Counted from the stretch's first letter, positions 7,387-14,988 are shown. The stretch: DNA of 26,417 nt from Bacteroidota bacterium (GCA_023390775.1 JAEWCF010000021.1:1-26417); one strand, 5' to 3'. Made by a program: numbers and translations. Notes: generated by a model from the sequence alone, not told the origin.

Positions 7387-8069
7387 TCGGATACCTCTTG
7401 CCCCTGTTTTCGGTGTTGTTGGGTTATGCGGTCGCGATCATCCTCAAACCCGAGCGGCGCACGAGGCTTAAACTGCTCATGGCCTTCAGCGGTTCGTTCC
7501 TGCTTTCCCTGACGGTGATGCACCTGCTGCCCGAAGTCTACCACGATGACGGGCACGGGCACGCCCACGGACCCACGGGGCTTTTCATCATGCTGGGCAT
7601 CCTGTTGCAGATCGTGCTTGAATTCTTTTCCAAGGGCGCCGAACACGGGCATGTCCACGGACACCCGCACATGCACAATATTCCCTGGCTGCTTTTCGCG
7701 AGCCTTTGCCTGCACGCTTTTCTCGAAGGCTGGCCCGTGAGCCATCACCAGCACCTGGCGCTCGGCATTGCGATCCACCATTTTCCCATTGCCGTGATCC
7801 TGACGGTCTTTTTCCTGAATGCGCAATTGGCAAAGTTTCAGATTTTTTTGTTCATGCTCGCCTTTGCCTTCATGACCCCTCTCGGGACGGCGGCATCATC
7901 GCTGGTCCCGGAAATCTCGCATTTCCACGCTCAGATCACCGCGGTGGTCATCGGCATCCTGTTCCACATCTCCTCGACCATTATATTTGAAACCACCGAG
8001 AACCATAAGTTCAATCTCGCCAAATTATCGATGATCGGGCTGGGGATCGTGTTGGCGTGGATGATTTGA
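7383..8069 (+). CDS. ZIP-family metal transporter
   Basis: Inner-membrane importer of divalent metal, most often zinc. It has 228 residues with about eight hydrophobic segments. The fourth and fifth contain the metal-site motifs HAFLEGWPV (His111, Glu115) and GIAIHHFPIAV (His132, His133). Two histidine-rich loops, HDDGHGHAHG near 54-63 and HGHVHGHPHMHN near 88-99, probably capture metal on the way in. The start overlaps the upstream methyltransferase by four bases. The stop codon (8067-8069) lies inside the first unit of an 8-base tandem repeat that continues downstream. Family assignment is firm. The metal is inferred from the histidine loops; iron or manganese remain possible. Confidence 0.9.
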   Translation: MIGYLLPLFSVLLGYAVAIILKPERRTRLKLLMAFSGSFLLSLTVMHLLPEVYHDDGHGHAHGPTGLFIMLGILLQIVLEFFSKGAEHGHVHGHPHMHNIPWLLFASLCLHAFLEGWPVSHHQHLALGIAIHHFPIAVILTVFFLNAQLAKFQIFLFMLAFAFMTPLGTAASSLVPEISHFHAQITAVVIGILFHISSTIIFETTENHKFNLAKLSMIGLGIVLAWMI

Positions 8070-8102
8070 AGATTTGAAAATTTGAAAGTTTGAAAATTTG
8101 GA
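8063..8102 (+). repeat. 8-base tandem repeat, five units, over the ZIP stop codon
   Basis: Units GATTTGAA, GATTTGAA, AATTTGAA, AGTTTGAA, AATTTGGA run without gaps. The transporter stop codon lies in the first unit. Degenerate but strictly 8 bases in period. Confidence 0.85.
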
Positions 8103-8151
8103 ATGGAGCTGCAGCTTTTTCGTAAATTGTAACTCTGAACATTCATTCGCT

Positions 8152-8234
8152 GTTCGACGTTCGACGTTCGACATTTACTCCGCTGGCGCTCCGTACAGTT
8201 CGGCTTCGGCTCGGGTCGACATTCGACATTGGAC
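8152..8234 (+). repeat. 7-base repeats flanking a GC-rich core
   Basis: Three units of GTTCGAC (8152-8172), then an unrelated GC-rich block of 41 bases (8173-8213), then GGTCGAC, ATTCGAC and ATTGGAC (8214-8234). The heptamers on both sides share the form nnTCGAC, so the core looks inserted into, or bounded by, one repeat array. Confidence 0.75.
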
Positions 8235-8311
8235 CTTATGACTTTAAGACATATTGACTTTATGACTTTACGACCTTATGACTTTATGACTTTACGACCC
8301 TATGACCTTTC
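8232..8311 (+). repeat. 8-base tandem repeat, ten units, running into the murQ start
   Basis: Ten contiguous units, each beginning GAC: GACCTTAT, GACTTTAA, GACATATT, GACTTTAT, GACTTTAC, GACCTTAT, GACTTTAT, GACTTTAC, GACCCTAT, GACCTTTC. The murQ ATG (8302-8304) is formed across the junction of the last two units. The remaining part of the 8070-8301 spacer (8103-8151) holds only a 10-base palindrome AGCTGCAGCT followed by T5. Confidence 0.88.
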
Positions 8312-9129
8312 TTAAAACAACCGAACTTCCCTCCCACTACGAAGACCTCGAGAAGATGACCGTCGCCGGCCTGCTTTCGGGGATCAATGCCGAGGACAAG
8401 ACCGTACCGATGGCGGTGGAAAAGGCAATTCCTCAAATAGAGGCGCTCACGCTAAAGGTAATCGAGCGACTCGAGACGGGCGGAAGGCTGTTTTACATTG
8501 GCGCCGGGACATCGGGCAGGCTGGGAATTGTCGATGCTTCCGAATGCCCGCCTACCTTTGGCGTCCCACACGATTTGGTGAATGGGATCATTGCCGGTGG
8601 CGACGCGGCCATCCGCAGGGCGGTTGAAAATGCCGAAGACGATACCGCGCAAGCCTGGCAGGACCTTCAAGCCCACGGGATTTCGGCAGGCGATGTGGTG
8701 ATCGGAATTGCCGCATCGGGGACCACGCCGTATGTTATCGGCGGACTTGAAAAATGCAACGAGCAGGGAATCGACACGGGCTGCATCACCTGCAATGAGG
8801 GAAGCCCGCTGGCCCTTACCGCTAAATTTCCCGTCGTCGTGGTCGTGGGCCCCGAATTCGTTACGGGAAGTTCCCGGATGAAAGCCGGTACGGCCCAAAA
8901 GCTCGTGCTCAACATGATTTCCACCACGGCGATGATCCGGCTTGGGCGTGTTCGCGGGAACAAAATGGTGGACATGCAGCTTTCCAACAACAAACTTGTG
9001 GACCGTGGCGTCCGCATGATCATGGACGAGATCCCCGTGACCTATGAAGAGGCCGGCCAGATGCTTGCCAGATTCGGAAGCGTCCGCAATGCCGTCGCCA
9101 ATTATAATCCTGATTCACTCCATCTGTAA
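8302..9129 (+). CDS. murQ: N-acetylmuramic acid 6-phosphate etherase
   Basis: Cleaves the lactyl ether of MurNAc-6-phosphate to GlcNAc-6-phosphate and D-lactate in cell-wall recycling; cytoplasmic. It has 275 residues, against about 298 in E. coli, so the C-terminus is slightly short, which I believe is usual in flavobacteria. The SIS sugar-phosphate domain includes LFYIGAGTSGRLGIVDASECPPTFG (63-87) and AASGTTPYVIGGL near 137-149. Glu81 and Glu112 correspond to the E. coli catalytic pair Glu83 and Glu114. VTGSSRMKAGTAQKLVLNM is also diagnostic. No upstream in-frame ATG is usable, because the one at 8278 meets TGA after three codons. The start lies inside an 8-base repeat array. The stop shares one base with the next ATG, heading a six-gene run. 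Confidence 0.96.
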   Translation: MTFLKTTELPSHYEDLEKMTVAGLLSGINAEDKTVPMAVEKAIPQIEALTLKVIERLETGGRLFYIGAGTSGRLGIVDASECPPTFGVPHDLVNGIIAGGDAAIRRAVENAEDDTAQAWQDLQAHGISAGDVVIGIAASGTTPYVIGGLEKCNEQGIDTGCITCNEGSPLALTAKFPVVVVVGPEFVTGSSRMKAGTAQKLVLNMISTTAMIRLGRVRGNKMVDMQLSNNKLVDRGVRMIMDEIPVTYEEAGQMLARFGSVRNAVANYNPDSLHL

Positions 9130-9350
9130 TGCCGACAAACAAGACCATACTCAACCACGGCTTCAAATTCCTCGCATGGGCGCTGCCGATGTTTTTCATC
9201 GGGCCCACCATCATCAACAGTGCGTTCAAGAATACCGGGCACTGGCTTTTCATTCCCGTGCTTGGAATGGGGATCATCATTTGCGTGCTCGCCGTGATTT
9301 TCCTGTTCAGGGGATTAAAGAACATCGTCAAAAGCCAAACCGACTCCTGA
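9129..9350 (+). CDS. DUF6095-type small membrane protein
   Basis: A 73-residue protein with two hydrophobic helices, about residues 12-32 (FKFLAWALPMFFIGPTIIN) and 39-62 (HWLFIPVLGMGIIICVLAVI), and a short charged tail. The GPTIINSAFKN loop and position right behind murQ match my memory of DUF6095; the name is held with moderate confidence. It overlaps the murQ stop by one base (TAATG), and its own TGA overlaps the ATG of the next gene (TGATG), so translation is coupled on both sides. Function is unknown. Confidence 0.8.
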   Translation: MPTNKTILNHGFKFLAWALPMFFIGPTIINSAFKNTGHWLFIPVLGMGIIICVLAVIFLFRGLKNIVKSQTDS

Positions 9351-9922
9351 TGCAGGAATATTTGTATGTCGCTCATGATTTTGGCCGCGAAGTTTTGCTC
9401 GGCGGCCTGATTTCCGACCGGGAATTTGACAAGTGCTCGTTTAGTGGCTGCGATTTTTCTCAAACCGAATTCCGCGACTGCATTTTTACCGATTGCACTT
9501 TTACCGATTGCAATCTTTCGATGTGCCTGTTGACCGGCAGTACGGTGCATAATGCGTCGTTCAACCGATGCAAATTGTTGGGAATCCGGTTCGACCACTG
9601 CAATCCAATACTGTTTTCGCCGCGCTTTGAACATTCTGGCCTGGATTATTCGTGGTTTACAAACCTGAAGATGCCGCGGACAATGTTCACCGGCTGTTCA
9701 TTAAAAAGCGTCAATTTTTCGGGTTGCGATTTGCACGATTCGGATTTTGCCGATGCCGACCTGCAGGGCGCGATATTCGACGGTACGGATCTCTCGGGAG
9801 CGGATATGGCTTCGGCGTCCGGGTTCGTGATCGACCCCGAGAACAACCGGCTCGCAAAGGCACGGTTCTCATTAAACAATCTCGACGGCCTGCTGGCCCG
9901 CTATGAAATCAAGATCACATGA
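9350..9922 (+). CDS. Pentapeptide-repeat protein, Qnr-like
   Basis: The start is set at 9350 (MQEYLYVAHDFGREV), where TGATG links it to the preceding stop; the longer open frame upstream runs over two other genes. The 190-residue protein is almost wholly pentapeptide repeats with Phe or Leu at the central position, forming a right-handed beta helix. A ladder of cysteines at five-residue steps (29, 34, 44, 49, 54, 59, 74, 84) occupies the small inward position. The single residues and loop near 95-110 and the C-terminal IDPENNRLAKARFSLNNLDGLL segment resemble Qnr proteins (about 218 residues), which mimic DNA and protect gyrase and topoisomerase IV from quinolones. Whether this one binds topoisomerase is unproven; many chromosomal relatives have no known role. 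It overlaps the next gene by ATGA. Confidence 0.85.
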   Translation: MQEYLYVAHDFGREVLLGGLISDREFDKCSFSGCDFSQTEFRDCIFTDCTFTDCNLSMCLLTGSTVHNASFNRCKLLGIRFDHCNPILFSPRFEHSGLDYSWFTNLKMPRTMFTGCSLKSVNFSGCDLHDSDFADADLQGAIFDGTDLSGADMASASGFVIDPENNRLAKARFSLNNLDGLLARYEIKIT

Positions 9923-10515
9923 CCGACTTTTTGCAGGGCACCATAAAATTGTTCAAGTATTACCGAACGCTAGCCGATCGCGCGATCGCACAGTTGGATG
10001 CCGAACAACTTTTCGTCGCCACGAACGATGACTCCAACAGCATTGCCGCCATCATGCGCCACATGGCGGGGAACATGCTTTCGCGCTGGACCGATTTCCT
10101 TACTTCGGATGGCGAAAAACCCTGGCGGGACCGCGATCGCGAATTCGAGCCCCAGGTTTTCAAAGGCCCCGATTCGCTGTCGGAACTGACCGCCTACTGG
10201 GAATCGGGTTGGGCATGCCTTTTCTCAACGCTCGAATCGCTGAGTCCGGACGACCTTGACAAAAAAGTATTCATCCGCAACGAAGGCCATTCGGTCACCG
10301 ATGCCATCGCGAGACAACTTGCACATTACTCCTATCACGTCGGACAGATCGTGTTTGCGGCTAAAATGCTCAAGGTACAGCCGTGGGAAAGCCTGTCGAT
10401 CCCGAGGAATGCATCGGGCCAATACAACGCCCAAAAATTTGCCGCCGAACCGCATGATGCGCATTTTACCGATAATCCTGACATCGGAACCAAAACTGAT
10501 AAAGATGAAAATTAA
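9919..10515 (+). CDS. DinB-fold protein, DUF1572-like
   Basis: A 198-residue soluble protein with the four-helix DinB/YfiT-type fold. The expected metal-binding histidine triad is present: His48 in IMRHMAGNM, and His136 and His140 in LAHYSYHVGQI. Proteins of this group are predicted metalloenzymes, some of them thiol-dependent transferases; the substrate is unknown. The N-terminal FLQGTIKLFKYYRTLADRAI and the PWESLSIPRNASGQYN tail fit DUF1572. The start overlaps the pentapeptide gene by ATGA, and the next gene begins 11 bases before its end, so it sits in the middle of one transcript. Confidence 0.84.
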   Translation: MTDFLQGTIKLFKYYRTLADRAIAQLDAEQLFVATNDDSNSIAAIMRHMAGNMLSRWTDFLTSDGEKPWRDRDREFEPQVFKGPDSLSELTAYWESGWACLFSTLESLSPDDLDKKVFIRNEGHSVTDAIARQLAHYSYHVGQIVFAAKMLKVQPWESLSIPRNASGQYNAQKFAAEPHDAHFTDNPDIGTKTDKDEN

Positions 10516-10882
10516 ACTGATAACGCCCATCGCCGGATTGATGGCACTGACGGGTTGTTACGAACAGCAACGCGACTGCAAGGCCTTTCACGAGGGGAAA
10601 TTCAAATTTGAACAGGAAATCGACGGAAAGTTGATGACCACGACATTCGAGCGACGCGGAAACCTCGAAATCGAAACGTTTGAGGGCAGGACCGACTCGG
10701 CAAGCGTGCGATGGGTGAGCGATTGCGAATACGTGCTGACCAAGCTCCGGCCAAAAAACATGCAGGAAAAGAAGGCGATCTCCATCAAGATATTGTCCAC
10801 CACCGATAAAACCTATAACTTTGAGTATGGCCTCGTGGGCAGCCCCGAACGCCGCAAAGGAACCGTAACCAAACTTGACTGA
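10505..10882 (+). CDS. Small lipoprotein of unknown function
   Basis: The start at 10505 gives 125 residues with a signal peptide and lipobox LTGC (Cys18). The upstream extension of the frame overlaps the DinB-like gene and lacks signal character. The mature domain begins YEQQRDCKAFHEGKFKFEQEIDGK and continues with strand-rich segments (TTTFERRGNLEIETFEG, SVRWVSDCEYVLTKLRPKN, YNFEYGLVG). Cys25 and the Cys of SDCEY may form a disulfide. I recall that close relatives in flavobacteria carry the label 'DNA topoisomerase IV'; nothing here supports a topoisomerase. It overlaps the preceding gene by 11 bases and lies three bases before terC, within the same run. It is probably anchored to the outer membrane on the periplasmic side. 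Confidence 0.8.
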   Translation: MKIKLITPIAGLMALTGCYEQQRDCKAFHEGKFKFEQEIDGKLMTTTFERRGNLEIETFEGRTDSASVRWVSDCEYVLTKLRPKNMQEKKAISIKILSTTDKTYNFEYGLVGSPERRKGTVTKLD

Positions 10883-10885
10883 TAC

Positions 10886-11662
10886 ATGGAATTCTTGACC
10901 AATCCGGATGCCTGGATAGCCCTTTTGACATTGACCTTCCTGGAGGTCGTGCTAGGAATCGACAATATCATCTTTATCTCCATAACGACCGGCAAGTTGC
11001 CCGAAGCCGACCGCAAGCGTGCCACGCGCATCGGCCTGTTCCTGGCCATGTTCATGCGGATCGCGCTCCTTTTTGGGATCACCTGGCTGATCACGCTCAA
11101 GGAACCCTGGATCTCGTTCGATGCGGGCTGGGCAAAGGCGGGAATCAGCGGGCAAAGCCTCATCCTGCTTCTTGGGGGCCTTTTCCTGCTTTACAAAAGC
11201 ACCAAGGAAATACGGGAGAAGGTCGATCACAAGGGTGTGGAGGAAGCGACGATGTCAAAGACCGCGACGAAGGCTTTCGGCAAGGTTATTTTGCAGATCA
11301 TCATGATCGATTTGGTTTTCTCCTTCGACTCGATCCTGACGGCCGTCGGGATGACCAATGGAGTCGAAGGCGCGCTGTACATCATGATCACGGCGGTCAT
11401 CATTTCGGTGCTCATCATGATGTTGTTCGCCATCCCGATCGGCAATTTCGTCAACAAGCATCCCTCGATACAGATCCTGGCGCTGTCGTTTTTGATCCTG
11501 ATTGGGTTCATGCTGATCACCGAATCGGCACACTTGGCCAATGCCGAATTTTTTGGCAGCCATGTCACCCCGATACCCAAGGGATATCTGTACTTTGCGA
11601 TCGCCTTTTCATTGGGCGTGGAGATGCTCAACATGAAACTGGACCGCAAGCCCAGCCTGTAA
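10886..11662 (+). CDS. TerC-family integral membrane protein
   Basis: A 258-residue inner-membrane protein with seven or so hydrophobic segments. The two family signatures are present: FLEVVLGIDNIIFIS (about 18-32, with Asp26) and MIDLVFSFDSILTAVGM (140-156, with Asp142 and Asp148). These acidic residues inside the membrane are thought to bind metal. TerC proteins are named for tellurite resistance, but relatives such as Alx and MntX act in manganese export and in metal loading of secreted enzymes, which I consider the better guess here. No other ter genes are near. It is the last gene of the murQ run, three bases after the lipoprotein. No clear terminator follows in 11663-11739. Confidence 0.9.
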   Translation: MEFLTNPDAWIALLTLTFLEVVLGIDNIIFISITTGKLPEADRKRATRIGLFLAMFMRIALLFGITWLITLKEPWISFDAGWAKAGISGQSLILLLGGLFLLYKSTKEIREKVDHKGVEEATMSKTATKAFGKVILQIIMIDLVFSFDSILTAVGMTNGVEGALYIMITAVIISVLIMMLFAIPIGNFVNKHPSIQILALSFLILIGFMLITESAHLANAEFFGSHVTPIPKGYLYFAIAFSLGVEMLNMKLDRKPSL

Positions 11663-11739
11663 AAAAGTGTTAATCTAATTCTAAGCGAAAAGGTTCTAGC
11701 ACAATTATTGCTTAATTTTCGGTAACTAAATTTACTGTT

Positions 11740-12219
11740 ATGAAAACTACTGCCATGATTTTGCTGATATCGCTGATCACTTTTTCCTGCAAGGATACAG
11801 CGGACCGTGCCGAGGCGTACGACAGCAGGGAAGCTGCCATAGATTCAATGAAAATCGAGATGGCCAAGCAGGAAGCCGAACTCGCAAGGCAAAAATCCAT
11901 CGACTCGATGAAAGCCGTACAGGCCAATCGTGCAAGGGTCGTTGAAAGGACCGCGGTGTCGCACAGGGCCGCATCCAGCGAACCCACCGCTACAACCAGC
12001 ACGGGAACAACCGCCAAAAAGAAAAAGGAACTTAGCGGTGCTGCGAAAGGCGCCATCATCGGAGCAGGTGTAGGTGCAGTGACCGGAGCGGTGATCAATA
12101 AGAAAAACCCCGGAGCAGGTGCTGTCATCGGCGGTGTGGCCGGAGCGGGTGTAGGTGCCGGTGCCGGTGCCATCCTCGAATCGGATGAGAAGAAAGCCGA
12201 ACGACGCGCAAACCGATAA
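11740..12219 (+). CDS. Glycine-zipper lipoprotein with coiled-coil segment
   Basis: A 159-residue protein with a signal peptide and Cys17 as probable lipidation site (LITFSC). Residues 25-65 are charged and helical with repeated DSMK-type units (IDSMKIEMAKQEAELARQK, IDSMKAVQANRARV), consistent with a coiled coil. A Ser/Thr/Ala linker leads to a GxxxG-rich zone (about 100-150: GAAKGAIIGAGVGAVTGA, GAVIGGVAGAGVGAGAGA) of the glycine-zipper/YMGG type that packs in or against membranes. The end is basic. The likely -7 element TAAATTTA (11727-11734) is one base off consensus, with TTG at 11708-11710. It is followed by a strong terminator at 12237-12261. Specific role unknown; envelope location is inferred. 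Confidence 0.82.
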   Translation: MKTTAMILLISLITFSCKDTADRAEAYDSREAAIDSMKIEMAKQEAELARQKSIDSMKAVQANRARVVERTAVSHRAASSEPTATTSTGTTAKKKKELSGAAKGAIIGAGVGAVTGAVINKKNPGAGAVIGGVAGAGVGAGAGAILESDEKKAERRANR

Positions 12220-12236
12220 ATTAACCTCAAAAATAT

Positions 12237-12261
12237 AAGGCTGCCATTGGCAGCCTTTTTT
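12237..12261 (+). terminator. Bidirectional terminator between the glycine-zipper gene and parC
   Basis: AAGGCTGCC (12237-12245), loop ATT, then GGCAGCCTT and a T run to 12261. On the minus strand the same stem is followed by T-rich sequence, and the parC stop lies at 12265-12267, so it serves both convergent genes. Confidence 0.88.
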
Positions 12262-12264
12262 ATT

Positions 12265-14931
12265 TTAGAACAGGGTAATCTGTCCTTCGTCGTCCACCTG
12301 GATATCCGGCAATTCGCCCTCTGCGGCCACTTCAGCCTCTCCAGAAACCTCGAGGTCTTCCGGCACGAGCTCTTCCGGCGCCTCATATGGCAACGGGTCG
12401 AGCAAGTTGACCTGCTTGATCTTGTCGGAAGTCAATTGATTCCCCATCGCCTTGATTCCCTTCACGGCAATGAAAGCCTCGAGGTCCACCACCTGGTTTT
12501 CTTTCTGGAATCCCTTGACTTTTGCAAATATAACTTCCGCAACCGGCCTGTAATCGGTAGCGACGATCTCCAATTGCGATTGCGGATGTTCGGAAATAAA
12601 GAGTTCCTCCTTGGCTTCGTTTTCAATTAAAAACCGCTTGACATAATACCGTTCCTTCTCGCCGTCGTAATAAATCGCCGAGATGGGCTTGGACGGAATC
12701 CATTTCTCGAGCACGATCATGTCGGCATCAAAGTGCGTGCTGAGTTCCGGAATGATCGTCCTGGCCTTGCCCGATTGCGTAATTACCAGCAACCTGTCAT
12801 TTGGCCTGAATTCGCCCAGGAGTTCCCCTCTCCCATCCACGTTAAGTTTTTGAACCGTGTCGTCGAACCATATTTTGCGCGGTTTGAGAGTGGAAATGCC
12901 TTTTTCCTTCAGTTCTATCTTTTTGATCGGGTATTTGCTGACGGTGTTCCCGCGCGAGGAACGGCCCTTGATCGCGATATCGGCGAAGTCCACGTCCCAT
13001 TTTAATTTTTTGATCGACCCGACCTGTCGCAGCAAGATCGTGATGACTTCGGCCTCGCCATTGGGATTGGCCGAGAAGTACAAAACCTGGGAGCCCTTGG
13101 TCTCGTTGGTCAGGTCATAGGGTTTGTCACGCGTCACGCCCGAAACATTGAAGCGCTTGATGTATGAGGGCCCGGACTTGCCGTCCCGGTACACCATGTT
13201 GTAGATGGTGCGCTTGTCGTGTTTGTCGAAGACGGCGACATGGATGATGTCCTTGCCCACGAAAGTCTTTTCGGAGACCTTGGTCACCATCATCGAACCG
13301 TCGCGCAGAAAAATGATGATGTCGTCGATATCCGAACAGTCGCACACATATTCGTCCTTCTTGAGATTGGTTCCGACGAAGCCCTCTTCCCGGTTGACGT
13401 ACAATTTCGTGTTCCGGAGCACGACCTTTGTGGCCTCGATGTCGTCGAAGATCCGCAGTTCGGTCTGGCGTTCGCGGCCCTTGCCGTATTTTTCCTTTAG
13501 TTTGGTAAAATAGGCGATCGCAAAATCGGTCAGGTGCTCCAGATCGTATTTGACCTGTTCGATCTCGCCCTCGAGCGCCTCGATCTTTTCCTGCGCCTTG
13601 TCGATGTCGAACTTGGAAATTCGTTTAATGCGTATCTCCGTCAGGCGAACGATATCCTCTTCGGTCACCGCGCGCTTGAGATGTTTGGTGTGGGGTTTAA
13701 GGCCTTCGCCGATGGCGGAAATGACACCTTCCCAAGTCTCCTCTTCCTCGATCAGGCGGTAGATCCGGTTTTCGATAAAAATGCGTTCGAGCGACTGGAA
13801 GTGCCAGTTTTCCTCGAGTTCGCCCAACTGGATCTCGAGCTCCTGCTTTAAAAGGTCGACGGTGCGATGCGTCGAAATTCGAAGCATTTCCGAAACCCCA
13901 ACAAACCGCGGCTTATGGTCCTCGATCACGCATCCCAGCGGCGCCACCGAAGTCTCGCAGGCCGTAAAGGCGAACAGCGCGTCGATGGTCTTGTCCGGAG
14001 AAACGCCGGGAAACAAATGGATCAGGATTTCAACCTCGGCGGCGGTGTTGTCCTCGATTTTCTTGATCTTGATCTTCCCCTTCTCGTTTGCCTTGAGGAT
14101 GCTGTCGATGAGCGTCGATGTATTGGTCGAATACGGGATCTGCGTAATGACCAGCGTGTTCTTGTCCAGTTGCGAGATCTTGGCGCGTACGCGTACACGG
14201 CCACCGCGCATCCCGTCATTGTAGCCGGAGACATCGGCGATGCCACCCGTCTGGAAGTCCGGGAAAAGTTGGAAACTCTTGCCCTTGAGAATCCGGATTG
14301 ACGCGTCGATGAGCTCGTTGAAATTATGCGGCAAAACTTTGGTCGAGAGCCCGACGGCGATTCCTTCGGCACCCTGAGCCAGCAAAAGCGGAAACTTTAC
14401 CGGCAGGTTGACCGGCTCGTTGCGGCGTCCGTCGTACGAGGCGGCCCATTCGGTAATCTTGGGCGAGTAAAGAACTTCCAACGCAAACTTGGAAAGGCGA
14501 GCCTCGATGTAACGCGAGGCCGCGGCGCCGTCTCCCGTGAGGATGTTGCCCCAGTTCCCCTGCGTGTCGATCAAAAGGTCCTTTTGCCCGATCTGCACCA
14601 TGGCATCGGCGATGGACTGGTCCCCGTGCGGGTGGTACTGCATGGTATGGCCCACCACGTTGGCGACCTTGTTGTAGCGGCCGTCGTCAAGCTCCTTGAG
14701 CGAGTGCATGATCCGGCGTTGCACGGGTTTGAAACCGTCCTCAATGGCCGGCACCGCGCGCTCCAGGATCACGTAGGAGGCGTAATCGAGGAACCAGTCC
14801 TTGTACATCCCCGTGACCTTGGTGATGGTGTCATCGGGGCTCACCTCGTCGTGGTCGTAGAAATGATCGCCGATGATGCCATCGTCGGGATTGTTTTCAG
14901 GTAAATTGATATTTTCTTCTTCGTCGTTCAT
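12265..14931 (-). CDS. parC: DNA topoisomerase IV subunit A
   Basis: The breakage-reunion subunit of the type IIA enzyme that unlinks daughter chromosomes. I choose the ATG at 14931 (MNDEEENINLPENN), giving 888 residues; the frame could begin six codons earlier only with TTG. After an acidic tail of about 40 residues come the winged-helix motifs: DGFKPVQRRIM (about 65-75), HPHGDQSIADAM (100-111) and AAASRYIEARL with catalytic Tyr141. A coiled-coil gate segment rich in Glu and Lys spans about 420-500, followed by a long C-terminal domain and acidic end (DIQVDDEGQITLF). The length and pairing with parE indicate ParC rather than GyrA. The quinolone-determining site has Gln105 where E. coli has Ser80, with the acid kept at Asp109. 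It lies 212 bases downstream of parE, same strand. Confidence 0.93.
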   Translation of the reverse strand: MNDEEENINLPENNPDDGIIGDHFYDHDEVSPDDTITKVTGMYKDWFLDYASYVILERAVPAIEDGFKPVQRRIMHSLKELDDGRYNKVANVVGHTMQYHPHGDQSIADAMVQIGQKDLLIDTQGNWGNILTGDGAAASRYIEARLSKFALEVLYSPKITEWAASYDGRRNEPVNLPVKFPLLLAQGAEGIAVGLSTKVLPHNFNELIDASIRILKGKSFQLFPDFQTGGIADVSGYNDGMRGGRVRVRAKISQLDKNTLVITQIPYSTNTSTLIDSILKANEKGKIKIKKIEDNTAAEVEILIHLFPGVSPDKTIDALFAFTACETSVAPLGCVIEDHKPRFVGVSEMLRISTHRTVDLLKQELEIQLGELEENWHFQSLERIFIENRIYRLIEEEETWEGVISAIGEGLKPHTKHLKRAVTEEDIVRLTEIRIKRISKFDIDKAQEKIEALEGEIEQVKYDLEHLTDFAIAYFTKLKEKYGKGRERQTELRIFDDIEATKVVLRNTKLYVNREEGFVGTNLKKDEYVCDCSDIDDIIIFLRDGSMMVTKVSEKTFVGKDIIHVAVFDKHDKRTIYNMVYRDGKSGPSYIKRFNVSGVTRDKPYDLTNETKGSQVLYFSANPNGEAEVITILLRQVGSIKKLKWDVDFADIAIKGRSSRGNTVSKYPIKKIELKEKGISTLKPRKIWFDDTVQKLNVDGRGELLGEFRPNDRLLVITQSGKARTIIPELSTHFDADMIVLEKWIPSKPISAIYYDGEKERYYVKRFLIENEAKEELFISEHPQSQLEIVATDYRPVAEVIFAKVKGFQKENQVVDLEAFIAVKGIKAMGNQLTSDKIKQVNLLDPLPYEAPEELVPEDLEVSGEAEVAAEGELPDIQVDDEGQITLF

Positions 14932-14935
14932 ATTT

Positions 14936-14970
14936 AAGTCGAAAGTCAAAAGACTAAAGTCGAAAGGCCG
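14936..14970 (+). repeat. 7-base tandem repeat, five units, before the parC start
   Basis: AAGTCGA, AAGTCAA, AAGACTA, AAGTCGA and AAGGCCG, contiguous. In the parC direction it reads as GACTT-type units ending four bases before the ATG at 14931. The motif resembles the GACTTTAT units before murQ. Confidence 0.8.
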
Positions 14971-14988
14971 GTTAAAAATTCAATTGCC

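Noticed and set aside
8104..8125. AGCTGCAGCT followed by T5 as a terminator for the ZIP gene
   Set aside because: The palindrome has no loop, so a stable hairpin of adequate length cannot form; support is too weak to list.
8232..8311. Repeat array considered as a CRISPR array
   Set aside because: Units are only 8 bases, contiguous, and without spacers; no cas genes are present.
10886..11662. Tellurite-resistance operon
   Set aside because: Only a TerC-family gene is present; no terA, terB, terD or terZ neighbours.
14932..14949. Longer parC starting at TTG (14949)
   Set aside because: The extra six codons come from the heptamer repeat, and an ATG follows directly at 14931.
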